From Archivesica marissinica (taxonomy: Eukaryota; Mollusca; Bivalvia; Venerida; Vesicomyidae), in the NCBI GenBank assembly GCA_014843695.1, contig CM026390.1, forward strand, positions 57,654,543 to 57,718,542: 64,000 nt of DNA, given 5' to 3'. The translations under genes were made by a program, and so were the position numbers. The notes below the pieces were generated by a model, which saw only the letters and a program-made list of their open reading frames with translations, was not told where the DNA came from and did not search any database. Position 1 is the stretch's first letter. Each line of letters begins with the position of its first letter. Of the stretch, positions 1-11,012 are shown piece by piece.

Positions 1-111
1 GTCAAAACAGTGAAATATAATGATTATTTCATTGATGAACGTTGCTTAGTCAAATGGAAAGCATAAAATACCTAAATATCATTGGTAATCGTGTGAATTA
101 ATCTCATTCTG

Positions 112-347
112 GAGTCTCATTGTGGAAGTCGTGATAGCGCAATGGATGCGATTTTGCTTCAGGTGCAAAAGGTCCGGAGTTCGAGCCCCGCTGGAGCCGT
201 TACGATTGTGCCCGTAGGCATTTAAATTCCACGTTGCCTCTCTTCTCTCCCTCGTGTCGATGGATTCCATCAGGAACGAGGTCTCGAGAGTGATTATAAG
301 TTGTAATAACTTGTTTCGCAATCGAGCTAAAATAAATTTGTATAAAC
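112..347 (+). mobile_element. SINE-A (tRNA-headed), full length with target duplication
   Basis: The head has an A box (TAGCGCAATGGATGCG) and a B box (GGAGTTCGAGCCCC). The body includes GATGGATTCCATCAGGAA and the end is CTAAAATAAATTTGTATAAA. The 13-base direct repeat TAATCTCATTCTG flanks it at 99-111 and 348-360, which proves insertion by target-primed reverse transcription. It sits in the last intron of the FIGNL1-like gene. Confidence 0.9.
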
Positions 348-404
348 TAATCTCATTCTGATGTAGACTGAAAAATTAATAGTTCGGCATTTTTTGTTTT
401 CCAG

Positions 405-530
405 GTTCGGCCTATAGCAATTCAAGATTTTGAAGAGGCCTTGTTGAATGTGAGACCTTCGGTATCAAACAAAGACCTGGACATTTATATTGAATGGAAC
501 AATACATTTGGTAGCGGCGGGCACAGATGA
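405..530 (+). CDS. FIGNL1: Last coding exon of a fidgetin-like AAA ATPase, probably FIGNL1
   Basis: A polypyrimidine tract ending in AG at 403-404 leads into an open frame of 41 codons closed by TGA at 528-530. The peptide starts [13 protein letters not shown], then has [10 protein letters not shown] and WNNTFG. This is the C-terminal helix and tail that closes the AAA module of the katanin/spastin/fidgetin group. The combination RPIA, DFE, VRPSVS and a terminal WNKTFG-like end fits FIGNL1 better than spastin, katanin p60 or fidgetin, as far as I recall those tails. FIGNL1 is a nuclear ATPase of homologous-recombination repair that acts on RAD51. Only the last exon is in the window; the Walker motifs would lie upstream of base 1. 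The frame enters in phase 0. A SINE ends 44 bases before the acceptor. Family assignment is firm; the exact paralogue is likely. Confidence 0.8.
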   Translation, partial: VRPIAIQDFEEALLNVRPSVSNKDLDIYIEWNNTFGSGGHR

Positions 531-1360
531 TTACATCATTGCAACTTGCTTGTTCCCGGCTTCATCCCCAGCCATATCTGTGATCTTCAACATTATTACT
601 AATTACGAAGAATTGAGACAAACTGGAATTTTTCTTGATTTTGGAAACAGTTTTGTTGTATATAACATTAAGCATTAATCAATAGAAATGCAGAAAGCAT
701 GTATCGGTAGTATCGATTTGAAACACGGTTTAATCAAAACAATGGCAGATATATGCATAACGTGGTAACTGTATATTGTAGAATACTATATGCCTTTTGT
801 TGGATGGGTAGTGCGTTTCGTTAATGAATAGGGGTTCTGGCTAGAATTCATGGTGACTACTTTTACAAGACAGTTGATCATCACAACTAATTATGGTTAT
901 TTTTGCGTATTATAATAAATACATTAAAATCCTAAAACCAATGGCTTGTTATATAGCAAGGGGTCATCCAAATGTTTGTGGATAGTTTACAGATCTGCAA
1001 AGTTAAATTGGCGTTGTTTACATTTATATGATGTTATCAACAATAACGGTAAGGTATATCTACATTGTTTGTAGCTTAAATACGAGTGTAACTAAATAGA
1101 GCGATGAACAAGAGCGCAGACTACAATACAATCTTTGCTTGAGGTCATGGGCTCGAATCCCGTCGTGGATTATTTAGTTTTTTCCCCGTATTTTATATAC
1201 AAAAGTTGGTTTTTCTGTCATATGTCCGAAAACGTAAAATTACGGAAATGCTTGTAGTAAATACTGTAGCAACTGTGTTCAAACTTTGCTTGGTAACACG
1301 GTACATATGGTTTATTGATACTCTGAATGTGAACCTAATTTGATTAGTTGTTCTTATGTG
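531..1360 (+). other. 3' UTR and intergenic DNA
   Basis: AT-rich DNA without a supportable gene. It holds the probable 3' UTR of the FIGNL1-like gene. Around 1100-1170 there is a short tRNA-box-B-like stretch (GGCTCGAATCCCG), probably an eroded SINE. Confidence 0.5.
914..919 (+). promoter_or_regulatory. Candidate poly(A) signal of the FIGNL1-like gene
   Basis: AATAAA lies 384 bases after the stop codon in AT-rich DNA. It is the first good hexamer downstream on the + strand, so it could end the FIGNL1-like transcript. Cleavage is not shown. Confidence 0.4.
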
Positions 1361-1565
1361 TTAATCGGGTTCGAGCCCCGCTCAGGCCATGTGTCATTTA
1401 TATGAGAGTTGGTAGTTTCCTATGGAGGTTGGTGTAGCCTAGTATTGGTTAACCACTGGAGCCTGCCCCAGGAAAGGTGTTGTTAGGTAAACTGCCCATC
1501 GGCAATTTAGCCCAAAATGGTGCTGATGCAGGCGTAAAACACAAACTAACAAACAAACAAAATAA
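1361..1565 (+). mobile_element. SINE-C, 5'-truncated
   Basis: It begins at the B box (GGGTTCGAGCCCCGC). It continues with the family body, including CTGGAGCCTGCCC and GAAAGGTGTTGTTAGGTAA, and an A-rich (CAAA)n tail. It matches the copies at 29.3 and 35.0 kb. Confidence 0.8.
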
Positions 1566-1599
1566 ACTTACGTGTTATACAACATGAAATAAGGCAATT

Positions 1600-2130
1600 A
1601 TGTAAATTAAGGGGCCATAACTGACATGTTACTTCATCAATATGACCAACTTGTTTGAGATACTAATATTGTGACCCTACTCCCAGTTTGATTAGAACAG
1701 CTGAAGAGTAGTTGTCTCTGTCCTCACAAGGTGAAAATGTCTGCTTTTTTAAGGGGCCATAACTCTTGTGATACTGAGATCTTTTGATCATATCAATCCA
1801 CATCATGTGCCAGTTTCATGGGATTGCTAATGACATGAAAGCTTGATCAAGCTCATAATGTGAGTGTTTTCTGTAATTCCGGGAGCAAAACTCCGTGTTA
1901 CCAAGCTTATCTGATGCATTGTGGTATTGTGTAGCTGTGCACATTATTTGCAAGCAGAATACTTCTCCAATTTAAGAGCCATAAATCGAGTAACTCACGT
2001 CTAGTAAATTATCCGACTCTATATTTGGCATCTTGCAATCATTTACATGTGCAGTTTGATAAAATTACCAAGAAAGGAGGCTTTTATCCTGCTAACAATG
2101 AAATATTACAAAAGCATCCAATTCATTGGC
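1600..2130. repeat. Degenerate dispersed repeat with GGGGCCATAACT motifs
   Basis: The motif AAGGGGCCATAACT occurs near 1610 and 1752, and a related form (AAGAGCCATAAATC) occurs near 1975, each followed by similar text. I recall such phrases as common in bivalve genomic DNA, but the element class is unknown. No gene is seen here. Confidence 0.4.
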
Positions 2131-2137
2131 TGTAGTA

Positions 2138-2405
2138 GCGATAATGTGCTAAATCCTATATACAATGCATAGACAGGTTTGATGATAATGTGCTAAATCC
2201 TATATACAATGCATAGACAGGTTTGATGATAATGTGCTAAATCCTATATACAATGCATAGACAGGTTTGATGATAATGTGCTAAATCCTATATACAATGC
2301 ATAGACAGGTTTGATGATAATGTGCTAAATCCTATATACAATGCATAGACAGGTTTGATGATAATGTGCTAAATCCTATATACAATGCATAGACAGGTTT
2401 GATGA
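2138..2405. repeat. Tandem array, 44-bp unit, 6 copies
   Basis: Six nearly identical 44-bp units contain GTGCTAAATCC and GCATAGACAGG. The copies are almost perfect, so the expansion is recent. Confidence 0.95.
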
Positions 2406-2532
2406 TTGCTTAAGAAATGAGGCATATCGTCCTTGTTCACTACAAGCTCTGTCTGGTACTATAGAGTTGATCAGGCCCATTATTGATTTATTCCGAGATC
2501 ATGCAGCTATACACACCATGTGCATTTTATAG

Positions 2533-2752
2533 TTATACAAATTTATTTTAGCTTGATTGTGAAACAAGTTCTTACAACATTATATTAATCTCTCTCGAAA
2601 CCTCATTCGGAAGCCATCGCCACAAGTGAGAAAGAAGAGGGAATGTGGAATTTAAGTGCCTTGCCTAAGGACACAATCATAATGGCTATAGCTGGGCTCA
2701 TACTCCGGACCTGAAGCGAACGTGCTACCACTGTGCCATCACGACTTCCACG
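2533..2752 (-). mobile_element. SINE-A, reverse orientation
   Basis: Read on the - strand it has the family head (GAAGTCGTGATGGCACAGTG), a B box eroded to CCGGAGTATGAGCCC and the family end at 2533-2600. It is more diverged than the copy at 112-347. Confidence 0.85.
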
Positions 2753-2785
2753 AAATAATTTTATAAAACCCTAATTGTCCGCTCG

Positions 2786-3038
2786 TTTTTTTACGTTTAT
2801 TTATCGTCGCTACCGGTTGCCCATATGAGCGACGCCTCCTGAAGAGATTAGTGATTTTGGAGGATAGTGCATGATACAGACAGAGACCCATTCCAGAATC
2901 TCTTCTGGTTCTTTTACGTGCACGGTGTAAAGCACCGACACGAGACCTCGGTATAACGTCCAATCTGAAAAGACTGTTAATTTTATTAGGGTCAGATGGG
3001 GATCGACCCTGCGATCACTGGACTACAGATCCGCCTCG
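2786..3038 (-). mobile_element. SINE-B, reverse orientation
   Basis: On the - strand the copy reads through the family's central block (GTCTCGTGTCGGTGCTTTAC), then CACGTAAAAGAACCAGA and the end GCAACCGGTAGCGACGATAA plus an A tail. The tRNA head is damaged but its B box is recognisable near 3000. Confidence 0.85.
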
Positions 3039-3407
3039 CAATTACAAGGATTGCTTTAAACCTACAATAACTATACACTGGCATGTAACATGTAAGTCAA
3101 GTCGAACAGTAACAAATCAATCGGTCTTTTAATATAAAATTCCATTTAAGCAGTGTTGTACCATCATTCAAAACAAAAGTGGAAAAACTTCCCCTGATAG
3201 ATAATCATATAATACATTTAATGAAAATAATGTAGATCAACCTTCCATACTGACAAACATGAGGTCAAAACAGCATGACCCTCGATGCATGTTGAGTAAG
3301 TATGTAGACATGTTGTGCGTAGAACAAGCATATATACAGTCGAACACGTCCATATAGTTAAGACCACCCATTTACATTGTTTTCTACCAAATAACATACT
3401 TTACTGG

Positions 3408-3565
3408 TACAGTCAAACCTGTCGTAAGCAGCCAGCCAAGGGAATCACAGAAAGTGGCTGCTTAATAGAGGTAAAATGTATAATAAAACAGCATATCTGG
3501 AAACTGGTTGCTTAACACAGGTAGGCTGCCTAATGGAGGTGACCACTAACACAGGTTTGACTGTA
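3408..3565. mobile_element. MITE-H, TA-bounded (mariner-like), short copy
   Basis: Terminal inverted repeats TACAGTCAAACCTG and CAGGTTTGACTGTA bound 158 bp. The interior repeats the phrase GTGGCTGCTTAATAGAGG. The TA ends followed by CAGT are what Tc1/mariner-derived MITEs show; the superfamily call is inference. Confidence 0.8.
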
Positions 3566-3717
3566 CATGAAAAACAACACTATGATCTAAGCTGGTGTAA
3601 GCTAAAGACCAAATGTCATGTAAAAATGAATTGGTATCGGAATGATTTAGGCACCTTTCTTATGTTGCCCAGATACTTCAAACCAAGTTTCATCATTGAC
3701 GGATAACAGATGCAGGT

Positions 3718-3888
3718 CACTGGATGACCCACCTATACCGTACCGATAGCTCACACTGCACGGTCCAGGTGAGCCAATAGTGCTCTTTAACAGGCGTTAC
3801 ACCACTGGATGACACACCTATACCGTACCGATAGCTCACACTGCACGGTCCAGGTGAGCCAATAGTGTTCTTTAACAGGTGCTACGCA
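3718..3888. repeat. Two-copy direct repeat, 85-bp period
   Basis: Text beginning CACTGGATGAC at 3718 is repeated at 3803 with few changes, through the phrase CAGGTGAGCCAATAGTG. Confidence 0.85.
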
Positions 3889-4285
3889 TATATTTAACGA
3901 TAATATCACAATACTGGTAATGAGACAGTTGGTGGTTACAAGAATGGAACGGTGGAAAGTTGATGATTTTGTAACCGGATTTGTTTCATCAACTTTTCTC
4001 AGTAAATACAATTGATAAGAATGGATTGACTTCCAGAAACATTAAATGCACCCAATGCAAGCTATATAAGCAAATTCAACAAGAACATTATAATTTTCTT
4101 ATATTTGACCAGAAATACAGATTCAATGAATATCTACATTCTTAATACACTACAACACTCCCTCTCCGCTATGTATACTTGAAATATAAATCTGTTAATG
4201 TTATAATACTGCCCTGCAGGGTGACATGGGCGAAATAATCGCCCCTAGGGACCCTGACTTTTTATTTACAATTTCCATATAAATT
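3889..4285. other. Intergenic, nothing recognised
   Basis: AT-rich single-copy-looking DNA between the 85-bp repeat and the 18-bp array. No coding region or known element was recognised. Confidence 0.5.
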
Positions 4286-4287
4286 AT

Positions 4288-5288
4288 TGTACCATAGTAC
4301 CAGTCTAATGCATGGTACCAGTCTAATGCATAGTACCAGTCTAATACATAGTGCCAGCCTAATGCATGGTACCAGTCTAATGCATAGTACCAGTCTAATA
4401 CATAGTGCCAGTCTAATGCATGGTACCAGTCTAATGCATAGTACCAGTCTAATACATAGTACCAGTCTAATACATAGTGTCAGCCTAATGCATTGTACCA
4501 ATCTAATACATGGTACCAGTCTAATACATAGTGCCAGCCTAATGCATAGTACCAGTCTAATACACAGTACCAGTCTAATACATAGTGCCAGCCTAATGCA
4601 TGGTACCAGTCTAATGCATAGTACCAGTCTAATGCATAGTGCCAGCCTAATGCATGGTACCAGTCTAATACATAGTGCCAGCCTAATGCATGGTACCAGT
4701 CTAATACATAGTACCAGTCTAATACATGGTACCAGTCTAATGCATAGTACCAGTCTAATGCATAGTGCCAGCCTAATGCATGGTACCAGTCTAATGCATA
4801 GTACCAGTCTAATGCATAGTGCCAGCCTAATGCATGGTACCAGTCTAATACATAGTACCAGTCTAATACATGGTACCAGTCTAATGCATAGTACCAGTCG
4901 AATGCATAGTGCCAGCCTAATGCATGGTACCAGTCTAATACATAGTGCCAGCCTAATGCATGGTACCAGTCTAATACATAGTGCCAGCCTAATGCATGGT
5001 ACCAGTCTAATGCATAGTGCCAGCCTAATGCATGGTACCAGTCTAATACATAGTGCCAGCCTAATGCATGGTACCAGTCTAATACATAGTGCCAGCCTAA
5101 TGCATGGTACCAGTCTAATACACAGTACCAGTCTAATACATAGTGCCAGCCTAATGCATAGTACCAGTCTAATACACAGTACCAGTCTAATACATAGTGT
5201 GAGTATAATGCATGGTACCAGTCTAATGCATGGTACCAGTCTAATACATGGTACCAGTCTAATGCATGGTTCCAGTCTAATGCATAAG
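4288..5288. repeat. 18-bp minisatellite, about 55 copies
   Basis: The unit is GGTACCAGTCTAATGCAT with variants TAGTGCCAGCC and ATACAT/ACACAG. Units with GGTACC and units with GTGCC often alternate, giving a 36-bp higher-order repeat. Both GGTACC and ATGCAT are self-complementary. Because 18 is a multiple of three, frames of about 350 codons stay open on both strands; they look like by-products, not genes. Confidence 0.97.
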
Positions 5289-5942
5289 GCTGTACTACTA
5301 AATCTACAATTTAACACGCACACATTTACTTTTCTGATAGGAAACTATATAGATTACATAGTCATTGACATTACATATTACAATTCTTAGAAAGCAATTT
5401 GGGAGTCTCCCCGAACTGCCTCACGTCGCTCTAATTTTTAATCTCAAGGAGATAGTTTTTCATATAAATAACTATCGTTGGCAAAAGTTTCCATGTAAAT
5501 CCATGCTAGTCGTGCCATGAAATGTTTGTGTACATTATTTAGATATGACAACTGAAAGCTCTACATGAAATGGTCGTAACTAATGTTGCTAGAACTTGTG
5601 GCCCGACCCGTTTGCTTTTCTTTAAATTGTCATGTTTTGTATTCACATGTATATGTAAAATGAATCGCGCAATAATATATGATTAAATGAAATTTTCTGT
5701 CCAATGAGAGACATTGGTCGGTTACTGGCCCCTGATTACTCCATAAGGAGGATAGATCCGCTTAATTGATTTACTCTGTTTTTATCATTGGTTCCTTTGC
5801 ACCACTTGCTATCAATTTCCGTCCGTTTTCTCATCTTATAATTATTAAATCTCGACAGACATCCTACAGCCAGCATATCCAATGTATACTTTACTGTAAA
5901 CATTTGTTATCAATTCCTGAACATGATTGTGCTAAAATAACC
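5289..5942. other. Intergenic, nothing recognised
   Basis: AT-rich DNA with no supportable exon or repeat. Confidence 0.5.
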
Positions 5943-6124
5943 TACAGTCAAACCTGCCTTAAGCAGCCAGCCAAGGGAATCACAGAAAGTGGCTGCTTAG
6001 CACAGGTGGCTGCTTAATAGAGGTCAAATGTATAATGAAACAACATGCTGGGAGTCTGGAAACTGGCTGCTTAATGCAGGTTGGCTGCTTAATAGAGGTG
6101 AGCACTAACACAGATTTGACTGTA
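5943..6124. mobile_element. MITE-H, TA-bounded, full-length copy
   Basis: 182 bp between TACAGTCAAACCTG and its inverted copy, with one or two mismatches. The interior contains AAGCAGCCAGCCAAGGGAAT and two copies of GGCTGCTTAATAGAGG. It is nearly collinear with the copy at 38330-38513. Confidence 0.85.
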
Positions 6125-6672
6125 TATCATACAGCAACATCTGGTTGGGGAACACCAGTAACTATAATAGACTCCAACTAAGAGGACCAATATACATTTC
6201 GGGATACATCAGATTTTATCTCACAAGGAGGGTAATAGAAAAACCAACAATGTTGCTCATTTCAATTGTTGTGGACATGATTGTACTGACAGAAAATAAA
6301 TTTCTTTTATGCTTTCCAATATCAGTGAAAGAAATCTTCATATTACATCGCTTTGAAACAGTGAAAGATGGCATTTTCTCTGCCACCGGTTTTGTATTTT
6401 AACTATTTTCTGACCATCATGAACAGTTAATTATTAAGTAATATATTCTAATGAATTTGTTTTGTCTGTAGTTTTCAATTTTGACAGCAAACAGAAACTA
6501 ACTTGAAAATTATACAGGAACTTTTTCTTATTACGGACCTTCACACTAAGAGACGTGGTTGTGCAATTGTGTCATGTAGTGCAATGAGGCTCCAGACAGA
6601 TCAGTTAAAACGAATAAAATTTGAAAACAAATATTATATTAGCCATTTGAAGTCATTGAAAATCATAAAAAG
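6125..6672. other. Intergenic, nothing recognised
   Basis: AT-rich DNA downstream of the zinc-finger gene's 3' end. No feature was recognised. Confidence 0.4.
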
Positions 6673-6768
6673 GAAGATGATTTGTGTTTATTAGTGTAAC
6701 ATGATTTTATTTCGGTGATCACTCGATGAAATAAAATCCTATTTTACACTAATAAACACAAATATCTT
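6673..6768. repeat. 40-bp inverted repeat with AATAAA in both arms
   Basis: Arms 6673-6712 and 6728-6768 are near-perfect reverse complements around a loop of about 15 bases. Each arm carries TGTTTATTAGTGTAA and ATTTTATTTC, so AATAAA appears on both strands (for example 6706-6711 on -, 6730-6735 on +). The structure could serve as the poly(A) region of the zinc-finger gene, or be a foldback element remnant. Confidence 0.75.
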
Positions 6769-6885
6769 CTATATCTTTAAACTAATACCATTGGAACTGC
6801 CTACCGTAGTTGTCCATTTAACATGTCATATCTTGTGCACTAATTATTTTAAATTTCTTTAATATTTCTGGCAAAGACAGAATCG

Positions 6886-7626
6886 TTTTTATATTGCTGT
6901 CCTATATCATATATGACTCATACCCCATATATTACCAATACACAATTCCAATATATTGCTGTCCTATGTCATATATGACTCATACCCCATATATTACCAA
7001 TACACAATCGTTTCTTCTAATATATTGCTGTCCTATGTCATATATGACTCATACCCCATATATTACCAATACACAATCGTTTCTTCTAATATATTGCTGT
7101 CCTATGTCATATATGACTCATACCCCATATATTACCAATACACAATCGTTTCTTCTAATATATTGCTGTCCTATGTCATATATGACTCATACCCCATATA
7201 TTACCAATACACAATCGTTTCTTCTAATATATTGCTGTCCTATGTCATATATGACTCATACCTCATATATTACCAATACACAATTGTTTCTTGTAATATA
7301 TTGCTGTCCTATGTCATATATGACTCATACCCCATATATTACCAATACACAATAGTTTCTTCTAATATATTGCTGTCCTATGTCATATATGACTCATACC
7401 CCATATATTACCAATACACAATAGTTTCTTCTAATATATTGCTGTTCTATGTCGTATATGACTCATACCTCATATATTACCAATACACAATAGTTTCTTG
7501 TAATATATTGCTGTCCTATCTCGTATATGACTCATACCTCATATATTACCAATACACAATAGTTTCTTGTAATATATTGCTGTCCTATCTCGTATATGAC
7601 TCATACCTCATATATTACCAATGCAC
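6886..7626. repeat. 69-bp tandem array, about 10.7 copies
   Basis: The unit contains ATATTGCTGTCCTATGTCAT and CCCCATATATTACCAATAC. Copies toward 7626 have more changes (CTCGTATATG, CCTCAT). The array ends about 10 bases from the zinc-finger stop codon, so in the - direction it is the start of that gene's 3' UTR. Confidence 0.96.
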
Positions 7627-7635
7627 ACTTGGATC

Positions 7636-10600
7636 CTACTTTCCACTACAACATTTCCATGTGTGCTTCCTATATGTACTATTATCGGAAAATGCTCTTT
7701 TACAAGTGGGACACGAGAACGGTTTTTCTCCTGTATGAATACGTTCATGACGATCTCGTCCATATTTGTTGTGAAATTTCTTCATGCAGTACTTACAACC
7801 AAAGTTACGCTCCATATGAATGAGTGTGTGCTGCTTTAAGATATGCTTGGTAGTGAACACCTTGGAACAAATAGAACACGTCCTTTCACTCAAATCTGTC
7901 TCCGATGACTTGATCTTTTTCGTTTTCCCTGGCTTTGCATTTGCCATGGCGTTCACACCTGTGTTTCCAACAAGTCCAATGCTGTGACTAGTAAGGACAA
8001 ATTTGTTTGCCCCAATATTGACTAAAGGTTTCTGTTGAAGGCTGGTAAATGAAGTGTTTGATGAAGGTACAGTCACTGCTGACTGACTCGGCGACTGCAA
8101 GCGAATGCCAGTTGATCCTTGGCCACCCATTTGACTTAATGGGATAAATAACAGGGTGTTTTGATTTGGCAAGCCCGTAACATTGTTTTCTGTGGTTGAT
8201 GGAGCTACTATGTTGGCAGTAGACTGTGTTGAATTTAGAGCAGACTGTGTTACATTTCGGGTAGACGGAGATGCATTAAGACCAGACTGGGTCACACTTA
8301 GAGCAGACTGTTTGACATCAAGACTAGACTGGGTTACACTTACAGCAGACTGTTTTACATCAAGAGCAGACTGGGTCACACTTACAGCAGACTGGTTTAC
8401 ATCAAGTGCAGACTGGGTCACACTTAGAGTAGACTGGGTTACACTTAGAGCAGACTGTGTTACATTATGCATAGACTGTATTGCATTATGCGTAGACTGT
8501 GTATCCTGTGTCACACTGCTGTTAGGAAGTAAGATAACTTGGTTTTCCTGTATGTCGAGATAGCTTGCTTCTGAGGTAACTTCAGGAAAAGGCAGAATGG
8601 GTAACGTTTCCATGTTTACATTGAGGTCAATGTCTAACAGAGACTCCTGAAGCAAGGACTGTACAGCACACTCTGTGTTCGCTTGTGACCTCTCACACTC
8701 TATGATATGTGTCTGGCAACATTTCTGGTCACTGAACATCTTGAGACAAAGCATACACTGGAAGATGTTGTTCAGCTTCTCGTCGGCGGACTGGGACGGG
8801 GTTTTAGTGTCCTCAAGAGTCTTTGTACTACATTCTTTCTGAACATGTGCAATACAAAGTTGTTCACAGGGAAATAATGCTGCACATCTGAAACATTTGT
8901 AAAGATGCGTTTTCTCTTCACTACTGGAAGCTTTGATACTACTGCTTGATGGGCTGTTGTTCCCATCATTACATTGTGTAACCATCAGATTAGATCGTAT
9001 TTGTGGTGTTTCAACAATACCCGACTGTTTGGAGATGGTTATATCACCCGTTTCTCTCATTTCATTCTGCTCAGAAGGGTATGACTCGGTGTTTGAATGC
9101 GAATATGCTGGTGATGTAGCACAGGACTTCTCGAGGTTTCTTTCTGTACCAGAAGTACTTGTATAAGTTTGTTTATCAAACACCGGCTTCACTAATGGCT
9201 TACTGTTGCTTGTACTTGTTGCTAAGCTTCTACTCTCTTTATTAAAATGAGTGTTGATATGTCTGATACAACCATAATTGTCTGCAAACGTTTTCTGGCA
9301 TAGGTGGCATTGATAAGGCCGGTCGCCGATGTGAATACGCTCGTGACGGATCAGGCTCTGTTTCGTGGTCAGCTGTTTCCCGCAGTACCGACACTTGTAT
9401 AACTTCATCATGCAGTGAAACTGTAAATGCTGCTTCAAGACAGATTCTTGCTGGAACTTCTTGCTACATTTCTTACATTTGGCAGGAGAATCTGGGATGA
9501 ACTTACCTACATTTGGCCTTCGCGGAGTATGATAAGATCTGCGCTCAGACTTGAGCACTTCTGGTTGGACATATTGTACTGGAGAACTGCACATGTCCTT
9601 TTGTGGAGAAGTGGAGCCATACTTTGGACTGACGTGCATTACAGTTTGATTTTCTGTTTCGGTATCTTCAGCTAAAAGGTCTGAATCATCGGGAAAAGCC
9701 GTTGAAATAAACTCACTGTCCGACTCCAGTGGTTTTGCTGGCATGTTTCTTTCCACAAAATCTGTTTGAAATTTCTCATCTAAACCAATACTTTCAATTA
9801 TGGAGGTGTATTTCTTCTCAGGAGTTTTCTCATTTCGTATAGGCATGTTTTCATCTTGTGCTTGTATCAAGCCTGCACCAAACCCTGAATCCAAGAGCCT
9901 TGAATCTTCCGACTCTTTATCACTAACATCCAGCCGCAGGTTCACATCTTCTGCGTATATGTTTCTTTCCGTGTTGTTGACTTTGAACTCTACACTCTCA
10001 TTAGTTCTATTGTCATTGTCATATTCTGCTTCAGGCTTAGCTGAAACCATTTCAAAGTTTCTCTTTTCCGTCTTTTCTGACTCGGGTAATTTGAATGACT
10101 GAATTCCCTGATGTCTTTTCATGTGCGTTTTACACAATGTCTTGTCATAGAACGACTTAGAACACAGATCGCACGAGTATTCTTTACCGCCTGTGTGAGT
10201 ACGAATATGTTTAGCCCATGCACTGCTGTCGGAGAAGGAACGCTCACATGAGCCACATTTGTAGGGTTTCTCTCCTGTATGTATTCTCCGGTGCCTGACA
10301 TAGCTGTACTTCACAGAGAATCTCTTATTACAAAACTCGCATGTATGTTTCTTGGCTGAATGTGTTGACATGTGCTTTTTCATTTCAGCTTTTGCTTTTG
10401 ACACTTTTCCGCAGATATGACACGAATACCCGGAACTCATATCGGTATTTTTATCTGATTTCACTGCGGGGTAGAAATGACCGGTCTGATGGACACGTAA
10501 AGAATATTTCTCAAAGAAAGCTTTTCCGCAAAGATTGCACGAATAATTTCTAACTTCCAGATGGATCTCTCTGTGGCGTTTCCAAGCATTCACATCTGTA

Positions 10601-11012
10601 AATGACTTGTCACAAATACCACATTCAAACAATTTACCAATATTCTGCAGCTTATGACCTTCAATATGTCTCTTGTAACTTGTCTTCATCGTAAATATTT
10701 TCCTGCACACAGCACATTTGTAAGACTTTGCCATATGTAGTCTCATATGTACATTAAGTGTTTTATAAGAGCGGAAATTCCTGGAACAAACTTTACACTG
10801 TAGCTTGTTAATACTGTTCTCCTGAGCTTCAACGAAGCTGGCTACAGATGATGCACTGTCATTTCTCTCTGATAAGTCCGAGTTCTGGGACACTTCATAA
10901 CTGGGTTTTGGGTGGTCTTCACTAAACGATATTCTCTTAGAGCTTGTCCTCTCTCTCTGTCTGTGAGGAGAAAACTGCAGCTGTGGCGTCGTCTGCTTTG
11001 AAAGATCTTCAT
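7636..11012 (-). CDS. Zinc-finger gene, last coding exon (all 16 fingers)
   Basis: The open frame extends upstream to an ATG at 11034, but those 22 bases read as a splice acceptor (TTTGTTATCCTAG), so the exon starts at 11012 in phase 1. Finger 1 is CKVC...H-x3-H; typical fingers are YKCAVC, FECGIC and YSCNLC with H-x3-H ends. The two fingers near 8890-8690 and the last one end in Cys instead of the final His. Between groups are long Ser/Thr/acidic linkers. The exon ends with CCSGK and a stop at 7636-7638. Confidence 0.93.

Noticed and set aside
4262..5390. Open frames of 353 (-) and 367 (+) codons
   Set aside because: Both are translations of the 18-bp array; the unit is a multiple of three and both strands lack stops. 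No non-repetitive protein content.
6894..7738. Open frames of 153 and 260 codons over the 69-bp array
   Set aside because: Pure repeat translation; the 3' end of the longer one runs antisense through the zinc-finger exon.
8183..8563. 126-codon + strand frame
   Set aside because: Antisense shadow of the heptapeptide repeat in the zinc-finger exon.
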